Origin: Mycolicibacterium rufum
Lineage (GTDB): Bacteria > Actinomycetota > Actinomycetes > Mycobacteriales > Mycobacteriaceae
Length of the DNA stretch: 64,000 nucleotides
Direction: 5' to 3'
Assembly: GCF_022374875.2 (NCBI RefSeq)
Contig: NZ_CP092427.2
Location: 5,022,001-5,086,000 of the forward strand
The notes beneath the pieces were generated by a model. It was not told where the DNA came from. It was given only the letters and a program-made list of their open reading frames with translations, and did no database searches. Shown here one piece after another: positions 44,131 through 53,535 of this stretch. The number at the start of each line of letters is the position of its first letter. Positions within the stretch are counted from its first letter, which is position 1. Both the position numbers and the translations under genes were made by a program.

Positions 44131-44865
44131 GTGTCCACCAAACTCGCGGCGCTCGCCGGAGCGTGCGTCGTGCTGGCGGGCTGCGCGGGGGCGCCGGTGG
44201 ACAACCGGCCCGTCGTCCGGATCGTCGAGGCCGCGCAGCCGACGGTGGCCATCCCGCTGGGCCACTTCCTGCCGACCGCGCCGGAGTTGTCGACGGCGCT
44301 GGGCACCGGCCCCAACGGCTTCTCCGGACAACTCGTACAGGGCGGCGCGGACATGCTGCTGCGCAGCGTCGGGGCCGCCGAGACCAGTCCACCGGACTGT
44401 GCCGGGGCGGCCTACCGGCTGCAGCAGTCCGTGTACGACGGCAGTCCCGTGCAGTCGGTGGCGACGAACTCCTGGGCCGGCGGCGGATTCGACGGTCCGC
44501 CGGTGACCGGCTTCTTCGGCGTCGTCCAGATGACGAGTGAGGCTGCCGCGCAGGACTTCTTCGCCGCGACGACGCAGCGGTGGCGGCGGTGCAACGGAGC
44601 CACGGTGACGCGGCACCAAGCCGGGGTCGGCGGCGACGAACTCAGCCGGATCGCCGACGTCACGTTCGAGCGCCGCGTGATGTCGGCCAGCGTCCTGCAC
44701 ACTGCGGCCGGTACCGCGTCGCCGACCGCGCTGCGTGCGCTCGGTGTGGCCGGCGACTGCATCGTCGAGGTCGACCTCACTGATCCCCGGCCCGCCGGCC
44801 AGGCCGCCCGGCCCGCCGCGGGAGTCGCCGAACTGATTCTGAACAAGATCACGACGCAGCGCTGA
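44131..44865 (+). CDS. sensor-domain lipoprotein (PknH extracellular-domain family)
   Basis: A 244-residue secreted lipoprotein with lipobox LAGC (VVLAGCAGA, Cys18) and a PknH-C type sensor domain: AAYRLQQSVYDGSPVQSVATNSW, RWRRCNGATVT, and paired Cys residues at about 90, 155 and 211. Start is GTG 44131, directly preceded by GAAGGAGG, which leaves almost no spacing; the true start could differ by a few codons. Function is unknown. It is followed 20 bases later by a paralogue, so they probably form a pair. Confidence 0.78.
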   Translation: MSTKLAALAGACVVLAGCAGAPVDNRPVVRIVEAAQPTVAIPLGHFLPTAPELSTALGTGPNGFSGQLVQGGADMLLRSVGAAETSPPDCAGAAYRLQQSVYDGSPVQSVATNSWAGGGFDGPPVTGFFGVVQMTSEAAAQDFFAATTQRWRRCNGATVTRHQAGVGGDELSRIADVTFERRVMSASVLHTAAGTASPTALRALGVAGDCIVEVDLTDPRPAGQAARPAAGVAELILNKITTQR

Positions 44866-44886
44866 TCGCCGGTGGACAATGGCGCG

Positions 44887-45594
44887 GTGACACCTGTGCC
44901 GATGCGTCGCGTCTGCGGCCTGCTGCTCGCGTCGTCCGCGCTCCTCTGCGGGTGCGTGAGCACCGTCGAGGGCGCCGCGGTACGGGCCCAGGGGGCGGGT
45001 CCGGTCGACGTCGGCCAGCTCGACGAGGCCGCGCTGGGCCGACTGCTGCTCAGCATCGGCGAGGTCAACGGCATCATGGGCAGCACCCAGATGCAGGTCA
45101 CCGGCGAACTCGACCAGATGACCGACCATTCGGACCAGGTGTCGGATCCCGACTGTCTCGGTGCCGTGTACGGAGCCGAGGAGCCGGTGTACGCCCGCAC
45201 GGGGTGGATGGCGGTGCGCGATCAGGTGGCCCGCGAACCCGGAGACGACAACGACCATTGGGTCGAGCAGACAGCGGTGCTCTATCCGACGGCGCAGGAC
45301 GCGACGACGTTCCTGGACACGTCTTTCACGGTGTGGCAGGGCTGCTCCAACAGCGAGGTCGAGGTCGGTGAGGGCGAGTACTCATGGCAGCTCGGGGACG
45401 TCGACACCGCCGACACCGACGGCGCCCACCTGATCACCCAGATGACGACCCAGCAGGGTGCCGACGGTTGGGAGTGCCAGCACGCGCTGTCCGCGGTGTC
45501 CAACGCGACCCTCGAGGTGTGGGCGTGCGGCTACAGCATCAACGACGAAGCGGCCGAGATCGCCTCGGCGATGGTCCGCAACGCCGGCAAGTAA
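44887..45594 (+). CDS. sensor-domain lipoprotein (PknH extracellular-domain family)
   Basis: A secreted lipoprotein of about 235 residues with lipobox LCGC (SSALLCGCVST) and the same sensor fold as the previous gene: LGRLLLSIGEVNGIMGSTQMQV, DPDCLGAVYGAEEPVYART, VWQGCSN, WECQHAL, VWACGYSINDEAAEIASAMV. GTG 44887 is preferred; a GACAAT at -12 to -7 would make it leaderless. GTG 44872 and ATG 44902 are alternatives. It resembles LppR (15149) in the last 60 residues. Confidence 0.8.
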   Translation: MTPVPMRRVCGLLLASSALLCGCVSTVEGAAVRAQGAGPVDVGQLDEAALGRLLLSIGEVNGIMGSTQMQVTGELDQMTDHSDQVSDPDCLGAVYGAEEPVYARTGWMAVRDQVAREPGDDNDHWVEQTAVLYPTAQDATTFLDTSFTVWQGCSNSEVEVGEGEYSWQLGDVDTADTDGAHLITQMTTQQGADGWECQHALSAVSNATLEVWACGYSINDEAAEIASAMVRNAGK

Positions 45595-45652
45595 GCGCGG
45601 GAACTTGCACTCTCGGCGGTTTCAACCGTCGCTCTGATGGTTGACCGCGGCA

Positions 45653-45658
45653 TAGCTT
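45653..45658 (+). promoter_or_regulatory. -10 box TAGCTT of a leaderless monooxygenase transcript
   Basis: TAGCTT fits the mycobacterial TANNNT -10 consensus and sits at -12 to -7 from GTG 45665, as expected if transcription starts on the G of that start codon. No ribosome-binding site precedes the GTG, which supports a leaderless mRNA. A TTGACC lies too close upstream to be a standard -35. Confidence 0.5.
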
Positions 45659-45664
45659 TTCGGC

Positions 45665-46978
45665 GTGACGCGAGAAGTCCACCTCCTGACGTTCGGCAAC
45701 ACCCGCTCGGCCGGCCCGTGGCGGCACCCGGATATCGACAGCAGCACCGTGGCCGTCCGGCACCGGCTCATCGAGCACGCACGCGCCGCGGAGGCGGCCA
45801 CCTTCGATGCGGTGTTCTTCGCCGACGGGCTGAACTTCGGTCCGCCTGCCACCTGGGCGTACAAGACGACCGAAGACTTCGAGCCGTTCACCACTGCTGC
45901 CGCGTTGTCGTCGGTGACCGAGAACATCGGCCTGGTGCTCACCGGCTCGGCGACACTGCAGCACCCGTATCACCTTGCGCGCCAATTCCTCTCGCTCGAC
46001 CACCTCAGCGGCGGACGGGCCGGATGGAACCTGGTGACCAGCTTCGCCCGCGCTGCTGCCGACAATTTCAGCGCCACGGGCGTCGTCGACCACGACGAGC
46101 GGTACCGCATCGCCGAAGAGGCCATCGACGTCGTCGGGAAGCTCTGGGACTCCTGGGGCGCCGGCGCCATCGTCGCCGACCGCGAGGCCGGAGTCTTCCA
46201 CGATGTCGCCAAGATTCACGTACCGGATCACCACGGCCGCTACTTCGACGTCAAAGGTCCCCTCGGCGCCGCCCGTTCTCCGCAGGGCCGCCCCGTGATC
46301 TTCCAGGCGGGATCGTCCGATACGGGCAGCGAGTTCGCGGCGCGCCACGCAGAGGTGATCTTCACCGGCCAGGGGAATATCCAGCGGGCACAGGAGTTCT
46401 ACCGGCGCATCCACCAGTCGGCACACCGGCAGCGGCGTGATCGCCCCCCTCTCATCACGCCCTCGCTTCGTTTCATCGTGGGCGCGACCGAGCAGGAAGC
46501 GCACCGCGCCGAACGCACCGCCTACGAGTACTTCAGCCCCGAGTATCAGGCGGGTTGGCTCCTCGAGGTCGAGGTCGACGTCACCGACGCCGACCTCGAC
46601 GGGCCGGTCCCGGCGTCGGCCTTCCCCGGCGGTACCGAGACCCATCAGACCGCCCTCGCCGGTTACCGCGCGCTGGCGACCGAAGGCAATCCGACCGTGC
46701 GGGAGTTCCTTTACCGGACCGTCAGCGGCTGGGGTGCCCGCGTCGTAGGAACACCCGAACAGATCGCCGACGAGATCGAGAGGTGGTTCACCGAACGCGC
46801 GGCCGACGGCTTCGTGCTCCAGGACCCCGGGTTGCCCGGCCAATTCGAGCTATTCGTGGAGCAGGTGGTCCCCGTACTGCGCAAGCGCGGCCTGTTCCGG
46901 AACGAGTACCGCGGTTCGACTCTGCGCGACCACCTGGGGTTGCCCGTGCCCGCGAATCGTTACGAGGTGGCCTCATGA
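45665..46978 (+). CDS. NtaA/SnaA/DszA-family FMN-dependent monooxygenase
   Basis: A 437-residue LLM monooxygenase with FDAVFFADGLNFGPPATWAY, LSLDHLSGGRAGWNLVTSFARAAADNFSATG and PVIFQAGSSDTGSEFAARHAEVIFTGQGN. First gene of an operon with a second LLM enzyme, an amino-acid-type permease, two DszC-like flavoproteins, an acetyltransferase and perhaps a nitroreductase. Probably leaderless (see the -10 box at 45653). Its stop overlaps the next start as ATGA. Confidence 0.9.
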   Translation: MTREVHLLTFGNTRSAGPWRHPDIDSSTVAVRHRLIEHARAAEAATFDAVFFADGLNFGPPATWAYKTTEDFEPFTTAAALSSVTENIGLVLTGSATLQHPYHLARQFLSLDHLSGGRAGWNLVTSFARAAADNFSATGVVDHDERYRIAEEAIDVVGKLWDSWGAGAIVADREAGVFHDVAKIHVPDHHGRYFDVKGPLGAARSPQGRPVIFQAGSSDTGSEFAARHAEVIFTGQGNIQRAQEFYRRIHQSAHRQRRDRPPLITPSLRFIVGATEQEAHRAERTAYEYFSPEYQAGWLLEVEVDVTDADLDGPVPASAFPGGTETHQTALAGYRALATEGNPTVREFLYRTVSGWGARVVGTPEQIADEIERWFTERAADGFVLQDPGLPGQFELFVEQVVPVLRKRGLFRNEYRGSTLRDHLGLPVPANRYEVAS

Positions 46979-48354
46979 CCGGCGATCCGTTCGTGCTGTC
47001 CGCATTTTCGATGTCGACCGTGTCGCACGGCAATTACGGGCTCTGGCGACATCCGGCGGACCAGACGTCGCGCTACACCGACATCCGGTACTGGGTCGAC
47101 CTCGCCAGATTGCTCGACGACGCCGGTTTCGATCTGTTGTTCCTGGCCGACGCAGTAGGCCAACTCGACGTCTTCGGCGGCAACGCCGACGCGGCGCTCA
47201 CCCACGCCGTCCAGACGCCGGTGACCGATCCGTTGTTGGCGGTGTCGGCGATGGCTGCCGCCACCGAGAGGCTCGGTTTCGGCGTCACCGTGTCCACCAC
47301 CTACGAACACCCCTATCTGTTGGCCCGGAAGTTCAGCACCCTCGATCACCTCACCAACGGACGGATCGGCTGGAACATCGTCACGTCGTTGCTGGACAGC
47401 GCCGCTCGCAACATCATCGGCCGGGACCGGCAGATCCCGCACGACGAGCGCTACGCGATCGCCGAAGAGTTCGTCGACGTGACGTTCAAGCTCTGGGAGG
47501 GCTCGTGGGAGCCCGACGCCGTGGTCCGCGACCGGGAACGCGGCGTGTTCACCGAAGCCGATCGTGTGCACCCCATCGACCACGAGGGCAGGTACTTCAG
47601 CGTGCCCGGCGCCCACCTCGTCGAGCCGTCGCGCCAGCGGACCCCCGTGCTGTTCCAGGCCGGCACATCGCCCGCGGGACGCGAGTTCGCTTCTCGCAAC
47701 GCCGAACTGGTGTTCGCCAGCGATCCCCGTCCCGAGGTGCTGCGACGCAACATCGACGACATCCGGCGGCGTGCGCACCGCCACGGTCGAAGTCCCGGGT
47801 CGATCAAGTTCCTCACCTCGGTCGAGATCGTGGTCGACAGCACGGATTCGGCAGCCCGGGCCAAGGCCGACGAATTGGCCGCCTATCACGACCTCGAAGG
47901 TGGCCTGGTGCTGCTGTCGGCCCTGAGCGGGGTCGACTGGTCCCGCTACGGTGTCGACCGACCCATCGAGCAGTTCGACACCGACGCCAGCCGGTCCATC
48001 CTGTCGACGGCCGAGTGTGACCGGAATGGCATCACTTTGCGCGATTACGTCGGTGGGCTCGGCGGCTTCGGCGGGCGTCTGTTCGTCGGTTCCGCGCGCA
48101 CGGTGGCCGACGACCTCGAGGCCTACGCCGAAGCCGCCGGCGTGGACGGCTTCAACATCGCGTATCACGTGACCCCGGGAAGCTTCGTCGACGTCGCCGA
48201 GCATCTGATCCCCGAGCTTCGCCGCCGTGGCCGAGCGCTTGAGCGCGATGGGTCGGCGACGTTGCGCGAGCGGCTTTTCGGAGGATCGGCCTGGCTGGCC
48301 GACGACCATCCGGCATCGAGATACCGGAAGAAAAGAATCTCGCCGATTCCATAA
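46975..48354 (+). CDS. NtaA/SnaA/DszA-family FMN-dependent monooxygenase
   Basis: A 459-residue LLM monooxygenase starting at ATG 46975 in the previous stop. It is the close relative of the protein at 5581-6978: FVLSAFSMSTVSHGNYGLWRHPADQ, STLDHLTNGRIGWNIVTSLLDSAARNIIGRD, PVLFQAGTSPAGREFASRNAELVFASD, and a C-terminal GSFVDVAEHLIPELRRRGR. Both would oxidise a related class of substrate with FMNH2. Followed by a 133-base gap and the permease gene. Confidence 0.9.
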   Translation: MTGDPFVLSAFSMSTVSHGNYGLWRHPADQTSRYTDIRYWVDLARLLDDAGFDLLFLADAVGQLDVFGGNADAALTHAVQTPVTDPLLAVSAMAAATERLGFGVTVSTTYEHPYLLARKFSTLDHLTNGRIGWNIVTSLLDSAARNIIGRDRQIPHDERYAIAEEFVDVTFKLWEGSWEPDAVVRDRERGVFTEADRVHPIDHEGRYFSVPGAHLVEPSRQRTPVLFQAGTSPAGREFASRNAELVFASDPRPEVLRRNIDDIRRRAHRHGRSPGSIKFLTSVEIVVDSTDSAARAKADELAAYHDLEGGLVLLSALSGVDWSRYGVDRPIEQFDTDASRSILSTAECDRNGITLRDYVGGLGGFGGRLFVGSARTVADDLEAYAEAAGVDGFNIAYHVTPGSFVDVAEHLIPELRRRGRALERDGSATLRERLFGGSAWLADDHPASRYRKKRISPIP

Positions 48355-48487
48355 CTCACGCTCGGCGACCGTTGTCGGGCACCGTGACGGGCAGATAACA
48401 ACCACGTTAAATCAACTGAGTGCCTTGAGCTTACGTGCATGCCACGCAGGCAGCCGCAGTGCACTTCAGTCGGGAAGGCAGCTGTCC

Positions 48488-50029
48488 ATGTCTACACCTA
48501 TTCGCCCCGAGGTGGCCCTGTCCGGGCGTGCGCTTGTCGCAGCCGAGGGCACCGGCCTGGAACGCGACGCCGTCGGCTTCTGGGGCGTATTCGCACAGGG
48601 GCTCGCGGCCGCTGCACCCAGCGTGGCCGTCGCCGTCGTGCCCTTCTCACTGTTTGTCGCGGCCGGCAAGGGAGCAGCCTGGGCAGTCCTCGTCGGCCTC
48701 CTCATCGCTGTTCTCATCGCCGCCACCATCAGCTTCCAGGCCAAGCGCACCGTGTCGTCGGGCTCGCTGGGCACCTACACCGGCAACGGACTCGGTCCGG
48801 GTTTCGCCTTCGCCGCCGGCTTCAGCCTGCTGATCGGTTACATCGGCTTCGCCACGACCGGAACCCTTGGTGGCGTGCTGTATCTGGACTCCTTCCTCGA
48901 GTCGGTCGGACTCGGCTCGCAGGCGCACTGGTTCCGCCTGCTGCTGGTCCTTGTCGTGGTCGGAGCGGCCGTGTACCTGCCCTATCGCGGGGTCTCGATC
49001 TCTGCGCGCTACGAGTTGATCTTCGAGCTGATCGCGATCGCGTCGATCCTCGTCATCATCGTCGGTGCCTACCTCAGCTACGGCTTCCGCATCGACTGGG
49101 AGCAGTGGGACCCCAAGCATCTCACTGTCAGCGCCACGTTCATCGCGGCGGTCTCGGCGGTTGGTTCTTACGCCGGCTTCGAAAGCGTGGCCTCCTTGGG
49201 GGCCGAGGCGAAGGACGCGCATCGCAATATCGCCCGATCGCTGCTGCGGGTGGTGCTGCTGCTCGGCGTGCTCTACATCGTCGCGACCTACCCGCAGATC
49301 CTGTTCTTCGACTCGATCGACGGGGACAAGGCCGTGCTTCCGCAGCTGGCCGACAGCGTGGGCGTGCCCTGGGTGAACCAGGTCGTCAGCGCCGCAGTCG
49401 CGGTGGCGTTCATCGTTTTCGTCACTGCGGTGACCACCGCCGGCGCCCGGTCCCTGTTCACCTTCGCCCACGAGGGAGCGCTTCCCGCACGGCTGGCCCG
49501 CGTACACCCGAAGTACCGCACGCCCTATGTCGGCGTGTTGTTCATCGGGCTTCTCGCGCTCGCGTTCTCGGTGGTCGCCACCTTCAGTTCCGCGGGTCGC
49601 CTGGTCTTCGACGTGTACGGGGGATACGTGGCGACGTGGGGATTCCTGATCAGCTATCTGCTGGTCGTGATCGCCACCCCGCTCTGGCTGCGAAAGATCA
49701 AGGCGCTGACCCCGACTCGGCTCGGGGTGTCGGCTGCAGCCACCCTGGCTCTCGGCTACGTGATCTTCAGCAACTTCTATCCCGTACCCGAGTTCCCCTT
49801 CAACATCCTGCCGTTCATCTTCGCCGCGATCCTTGGGGCCGGACTGCTGTGGTTCTGGTTCCTCAAGCGCACCAGGCCCGAGATCGCCCGCCGGGTGGGG
49901 ACGATCCAGACGCTTTCCGAAGAAGAACAGCAGCGCCTCGCCGACGAAGGCATCCTCGACGTGCTGAAGCACCGCAGCGGTGGAGAGAATCCCGAATCCC
50001 GAGCGGAGTCCGAACAGGTGACTCGATGA
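48488..50029 (+). CDS. APC-family amino acid permease
   Basis: A 513-residue membrane protein with about 12 helices of the amino acid-polyamine-organocation family; SSGSLGTYTGNGLGPGFAFAAGF, GSYAGFESVASLGAEAKDAHRNI and SRSLFTF-like TTAGARSLFTFAHEGALP are family landmarks. The ATG at 48488 follows GGAAGG. It is set in a monooxygenase/DszC operon and overlaps the next gene (ATGA), so it probably imports an amino-acid-like organosulfur or amine substrate. Confidence 0.88.
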   Translation: MSTPIRPEVALSGRALVAAEGTGLERDAVGFWGVFAQGLAAAAPSVAVAVVPFSLFVAAGKGAAWAVLVGLLIAVLIAATISFQAKRTVSSGSLGTYTGNGLGPGFAFAAGFSLLIGYIGFATTGTLGGVLYLDSFLESVGLGSQAHWFRLLLVLVVVGAAVYLPYRGVSISARYELIFELIAIASILVIIVGAYLSYGFRIDWEQWDPKHLTVSATFIAAVSAVGSYAGFESVASLGAEAKDAHRNIARSLLRVVLLLGVLYIVATYPQILFFDSIDGDKAVLPQLADSVGVPWVNQVVSAAVAVAFIVFVTAVTTAGARSLFTFAHEGALPARLARVHPKYRTPYVGVLFIGLLALAFSVVATFSSAGRLVFDVYGGYVATWGFLISYLLVVIATPLWLRKIKALTPTRLGVSAAATLALGYVIFSNFYPVPEFPFNILPFIFAAILGAGLLWFWFLKRTRPEIARRVGTIQTLSEEEQQRLADEGILDVLKHRSGGENPESRAESEQVTR

Positions 50030-51235
50030 CCGTCCTCGTACCGTCGTGGCTCGAGGCCGCTCGATCGGTCAAGGAGTCCCTGAGAGTCGATGCCGCCCAA
50101 CGAGATCGGTCCGGAGGCACGCCCACCGACGAGATCGACCTCCTCAGGGGCGCTGGACTGCTGGGGATTTTCGTCCCCCGTGAACTCGGTGGCGGAGGGG
50201 CGACGTGGTCCGAGGTGGCTTCAGTGGTCGGTGCCGTCGCGCAGGCCGATTCGTCCATCGCCCATGTGCTGCTCTACCACTACTTCGGCAGCCTGGCCGG
50301 GACCCGCGGTGAGAACGGTCTCGTCGGGTCCGAACGTGCGCGCCGGATCGCAGAACAGCGACTGTTCAACGGCACTGTGGCCCAGGCGGCGTACCCCCCG
50401 CTGATCTCGGCGACCCAGACGTCCGACGGATTTCGACTCAACGGCACCAAGCACTTCACCAGTGGCGCCGCGCTCGCCGATGTACTGGTGGTGTGGACGG
50501 TCTTCGACCAGGACACGGTGCTCCTCGGGGACGACGTCTCGGGCCTGCTCGCCACCTTCCACGTCGACGCAGATGCTCCCGGCCTGACCTTCGGTGAGGA
50601 TTGGGACAACGTCGGCCAACGCCTGACCGTCAGCGGGAGTGCGACGCTGTCCGACGTCGAGGCGCGTACCGGCGACATCATCGGTTACGGCTACGGAGTG
50701 GTCGATGCACGCCCGTCGGATCATCTCGATGTGCTGCACATGTACGTCGGGTTCGCCACCATCTTCACGGGAATCGCGGTCGGCGCGCTCGAGGAAGCCG
50801 CGGACTACACCCGCAGCCGGTCGCGGGCCTGGGTCGAATCGCCCTACTCGCGCGCGACCGAGGACCCGTTGGTGCGGGAGCGCTACGGGCAGCTGTGGAC
50901 GCAGGTGCAGTCTGCGGTCGCGCTGACCGACCGCGCGAATGCCGCACTCGACGCGGTGCGGGAGGCGGGCACCGACCTCACCTGGACGCACCGGGCCGAG
51001 GCCGTCACCCTCATCAACGCCGCCAGGGTGCATGCCAGCGAGGTCGCCCTCACCGTCTCCAGCCGGTTGTTCGAGGTCACCGGCGCCCGTTCCAGTGCGG
51101 TCGCGGCGCGGACTGGATCGCTTCTGGCGTAATGCAAGAACGCTGAGTCTGCACGACCCCCTGCCGCACAAACAGGTGCAGATCGGAACCTACGTGCTCG
51201 ACGGCGTCGAGCCGTCTCCCGGCTTCTACTCGTGA
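50026..51235 (+). pseudogene. DszC/SfnC-like acyl-CoA dehydrogenase-fold protein, frameshifted
   Basis: Starts at ATG 50026 in the permease stop and reads as a normal DszC-like flavoprotein (VPRELGGGGATWSEVASVVG; TKHFTSGAALADVLVVW) until about residue 358. There the frame ends at a TAA (51130-51132), while the conserved C-terminal block RFWRNARTLSLHDPLPHKQ continues in the next frame and ends at 51235. One extra G in the GCGG at 51098-51100 explains it. Lost are the last 45 residues, which in this family complete the flavin site, so the protein as read is likely inactive unless the indel is a sequence error. Confidence 0.78.
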
Positions 51236-51259
51236 CCGTCGTCTGATGAGAGTGAGAAC

Positions 51260-52249
51260 ATGACTGTGACCTACCTGCGGGGCGTGGACCACTGGTCGGT
51301 GGCGCCGGCCACCGAGCACGACCACGCCCTGATCGCCGACTTCCTCGCCACCACCCCTGGTCTCGGAGGGCGCAAGTTCGCGGCCGATTCCCGCGACGTG
51401 GCCGAACAACTCGGCGGTGCGTTCCCCGGCGCCGCCACGGTGGCGCGGGACGGTTCCGGGCGGGTGCGTGGATATGCGTCGCTCAATCAGCCGCACGGGG
51501 TGGAACCGGAGCTGTTCGCAGAGTTCGCCCTCGACCCTGCGGTACCGCAGGACATCGCCGACGCGGTCGTCGCATTCGTCCTCGACCGGTTCGTCACGGA
51601 GAGCAGCTCGATCCCGGACTCGTTCTTCCGCACCATCATCGGCACCGCCCAGCAGGCTGTGATCGATGCCCTACTGCGTCACGGCGCCCGTGAGGAGGGT
51701 CAATTCATCCGGACCCGCAAACCGCTGCACGACGAAGACGCGGGACTGCTGGCCGGCTTCGCGATTCCCGGTGTCACGGTCATCGGCTGGCCGGAGGTCA
51801 TCGCACGCGGACTCGGCGAGGAGGTGCGCCGACTGCAGTTCGATACATTCCTCGAGCACTTCGGCAACATGTCGAAGACCCCGGACCTGTGGGAACACCA
51901 CATCCACAGTCGTTCCTTCGCTCCCGATTTCAGTGTCGCCGCCCTCGACGAGGGCGGCGCGGTGATCGGCTACGTGCTGGGTTCTTTGTTCACCGCCGGC
52001 GTCGCCCCGACCGAAGAGCGCAGCGCGCACACCGACTACATCGGCGTGCGGGCCGATCAGCGGCGGCGGGGGATCGCCGAGCTGCTTCTCAAGCGGATTT
52101 GGCTGGCGGCGCTGCGCCGGGGCCTGGCCGTCGCGTCGCTGGGCACCGACATCCATAACCGGACCAACGCGCACGTGCTGTACCACCGGCTCGGTTACCG
52201 CGCCGTCGAGCACTCGACGGCCTACCGCATCGACGGCGCGGGCCGATGA
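51260..52249 (+). CDS. GNAT-family N-acetyltransferase (two-domain)
   Basis: A 329-residue protein with two GNAT-like halves, a layout like that of mycothiol synthase MshD. The N-terminal half is degenerate; the C-terminal half has a clean acetyl-CoA site, YIGVRADQRRRGIAELLLKRIWLAALRRG, followed by NRTNAHVLYHRLGYR. ATG 51260 is the start. It overlaps the following DszC-like gene (ATGATG at the junction). Acetylation of an amine intermediate or product of the monooxygenase pathway is plausible; the acceptor is unknown. Confidence 0.84.
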   Translation: MTVTYLRGVDHWSVAPATEHDHALIADFLATTPGLGGRKFAADSRDVAEQLGGAFPGAATVARDGSGRVRGYASLNQPHGVEPELFAEFALDPAVPQDIADAVVAFVLDRFVTESSSIPDSFFRTIIGTAQQAVIDALLRHGAREEGQFIRTRKPLHDEDAGLLAGFAIPGVTVIGWPEVIARGLGEEVRRLQFDTFLEHFGNMSKTPDLWEHHIHSRSFAPDFSVAALDEGGAVIGYVLGSLFTAGVAPTEERSAHTDYIGVRADQRRRGIAELLLKRIWLAALRRGLAVASLGTDIHNRTNAHVLYHRLGYRAVEHSTAYRIDGAGR

Positions 52250-53481
52250 TGGCCGGACCGTCCTACCTGGAGCCCGGTACTGCAACCAGCGCTGAACTTC
52301 GCGATCGATTCCAGCCGATCTTCGACCGCATCGCCGAGGGCAACGTCGCGAGGGAACGCGACCGCGAGTTTCCCCGTGACCAGGTGCGGTGGCTCAACGA
52401 GGCGGGCTTCGGCACGATACGCATCCCGCAGTCTCGGGGTGGATTCGGCGCCACACTAGAGCAGACCTTCGAGCTGCTGTCCGATCTCGCCGTGGCCGAC
52501 CCCAACGTGTCCCATATCTGGCGTAACCATCTCGCCTTTGTGGAGGATCGGCTCAACGCCGACGTGTCCGACACCAACGACCGATGGATCAAGCGTTTCC
52601 TGCATGGCGAGTTCGTCGGCGGCGGCTGGACCGAAGCCAACAGCGTCACGCTGGCGAACATGGTCACCACCGTGATCGCACGAGGCGACCACTGGGTGGT
52701 GACGGGGTCGAAATACTATGCCACGGGCAGCTTCTATGCCGATTGGCTCGATGTCCTCGGGCGTGACGAGCATGGCGAACTCCTGACCGCGCTGGTTCGG
52801 GCCGACGATCCGGGGGTGACACTGCTCGACGATTGGCGCGGCTTCGGACAGCGCACCACCGCCAGCGGATCGGCGCGCTACGACGGGGTGCGCGCCGAGC
52901 GGGGAGACGTGTTCCCCGCGGTCGAGCGCTTCAGCTACCAGGCGCACTTCTACCAGATGGCAATGCTGTCGGTGCTCACCGGGATCGCACGAGCAGCCTT
53001 GCGGGGCGGATCCACGGCGCTGACCGACCGCGCGCGCAACTATCCGCAGGGCCTCGCCGAACGGCCCGCCGACGATGTCCAGCTGCTGCAGGTGATCGGC
53101 GAGGTGGCGGCCGAGGCGTTCGCCGCCCAATCAGCACTGGCACGGGCCGCGCAGAGCCTGGACGCAGTGGCGGTGGGACGAATCGCCGGTGAGAGTGCCA
53201 CGGCGCGAGCGCGATTGATCGACGCCGAGATCGCGGTGTCTCAAGCGCAATTGGTGATCATCGCCAGCGCCTTGCAGGCGACGACTGCGATCTTCGACGC
53301 CCTCGGCGCCTCAGGCGTCTCGGAGGGTCTGGCGCTGGACCGGCACTGGCGCAACGCGCGAACCCTGGCGTCGCACAACCCCCGCGTCTATAAGGCACGC
53401 ATCATCGGGGACTGGTTGATCAACGGCAAGGATCCGGTGCCCGATCTGGTGGCGCGCCACCGCGGCGGGCAGGGCGTCTGA
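52246..53481 (+). CDS. acyl-CoA dehydrogenase-fold (DszC/SfnC-like) flavoprotein
   Basis: A 411-residue acyl-CoA dehydrogenase-superfamily protein, start ATG 52246 or 52249. Family features: FGTIRIPQSRGGFGATLEQTFELLSDLAVADPNVSHIWRNH, SKYYATGSFYADW, WRGFGQRTTASGSA and the C-terminal RHWRNARTLASHNP. It is the third such protein in the window and the intact counterpart of the frameshifted gene just upstream. Probably a flavin-dependent S- or N-oxygenase acting together with the operon's LLM enzymes. Confidence 0.88.
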   Translation: MMAGPSYLEPGTATSAELRDRFQPIFDRIAEGNVARERDREFPRDQVRWLNEAGFGTIRIPQSRGGFGATLEQTFELLSDLAVADPNVSHIWRNHLAFVEDRLNADVSDTNDRWIKRFLHGEFVGGGWTEANSVTLANMVTTVIARGDHWVVTGSKYYATGSFYADWLDVLGRDEHGELLTALVRADDPGVTLLDDWRGFGQRTTASGSARYDGVRAERGDVFPAVERFSYQAHFYQMAMLSVLTGIARAALRGGSTALTDRARNYPQGLAERPADDVQLLQVIGEVAAEAFAAQSALARAAQSLDAVAVGRIAGESATARARLIDAEIAVSQAQLVIIASALQATTAIFDALGASGVSEGLALDRHWRNARTLASHNPRVYKARIIGDWLINGKDPVPDLVARHRGGQGV

Positions 53482-53535
53482 CCGATCGGCGTCGGGGCCT
53501 ACCATGACAGGTGCGTCGTCACCGCAGGAGGACCG

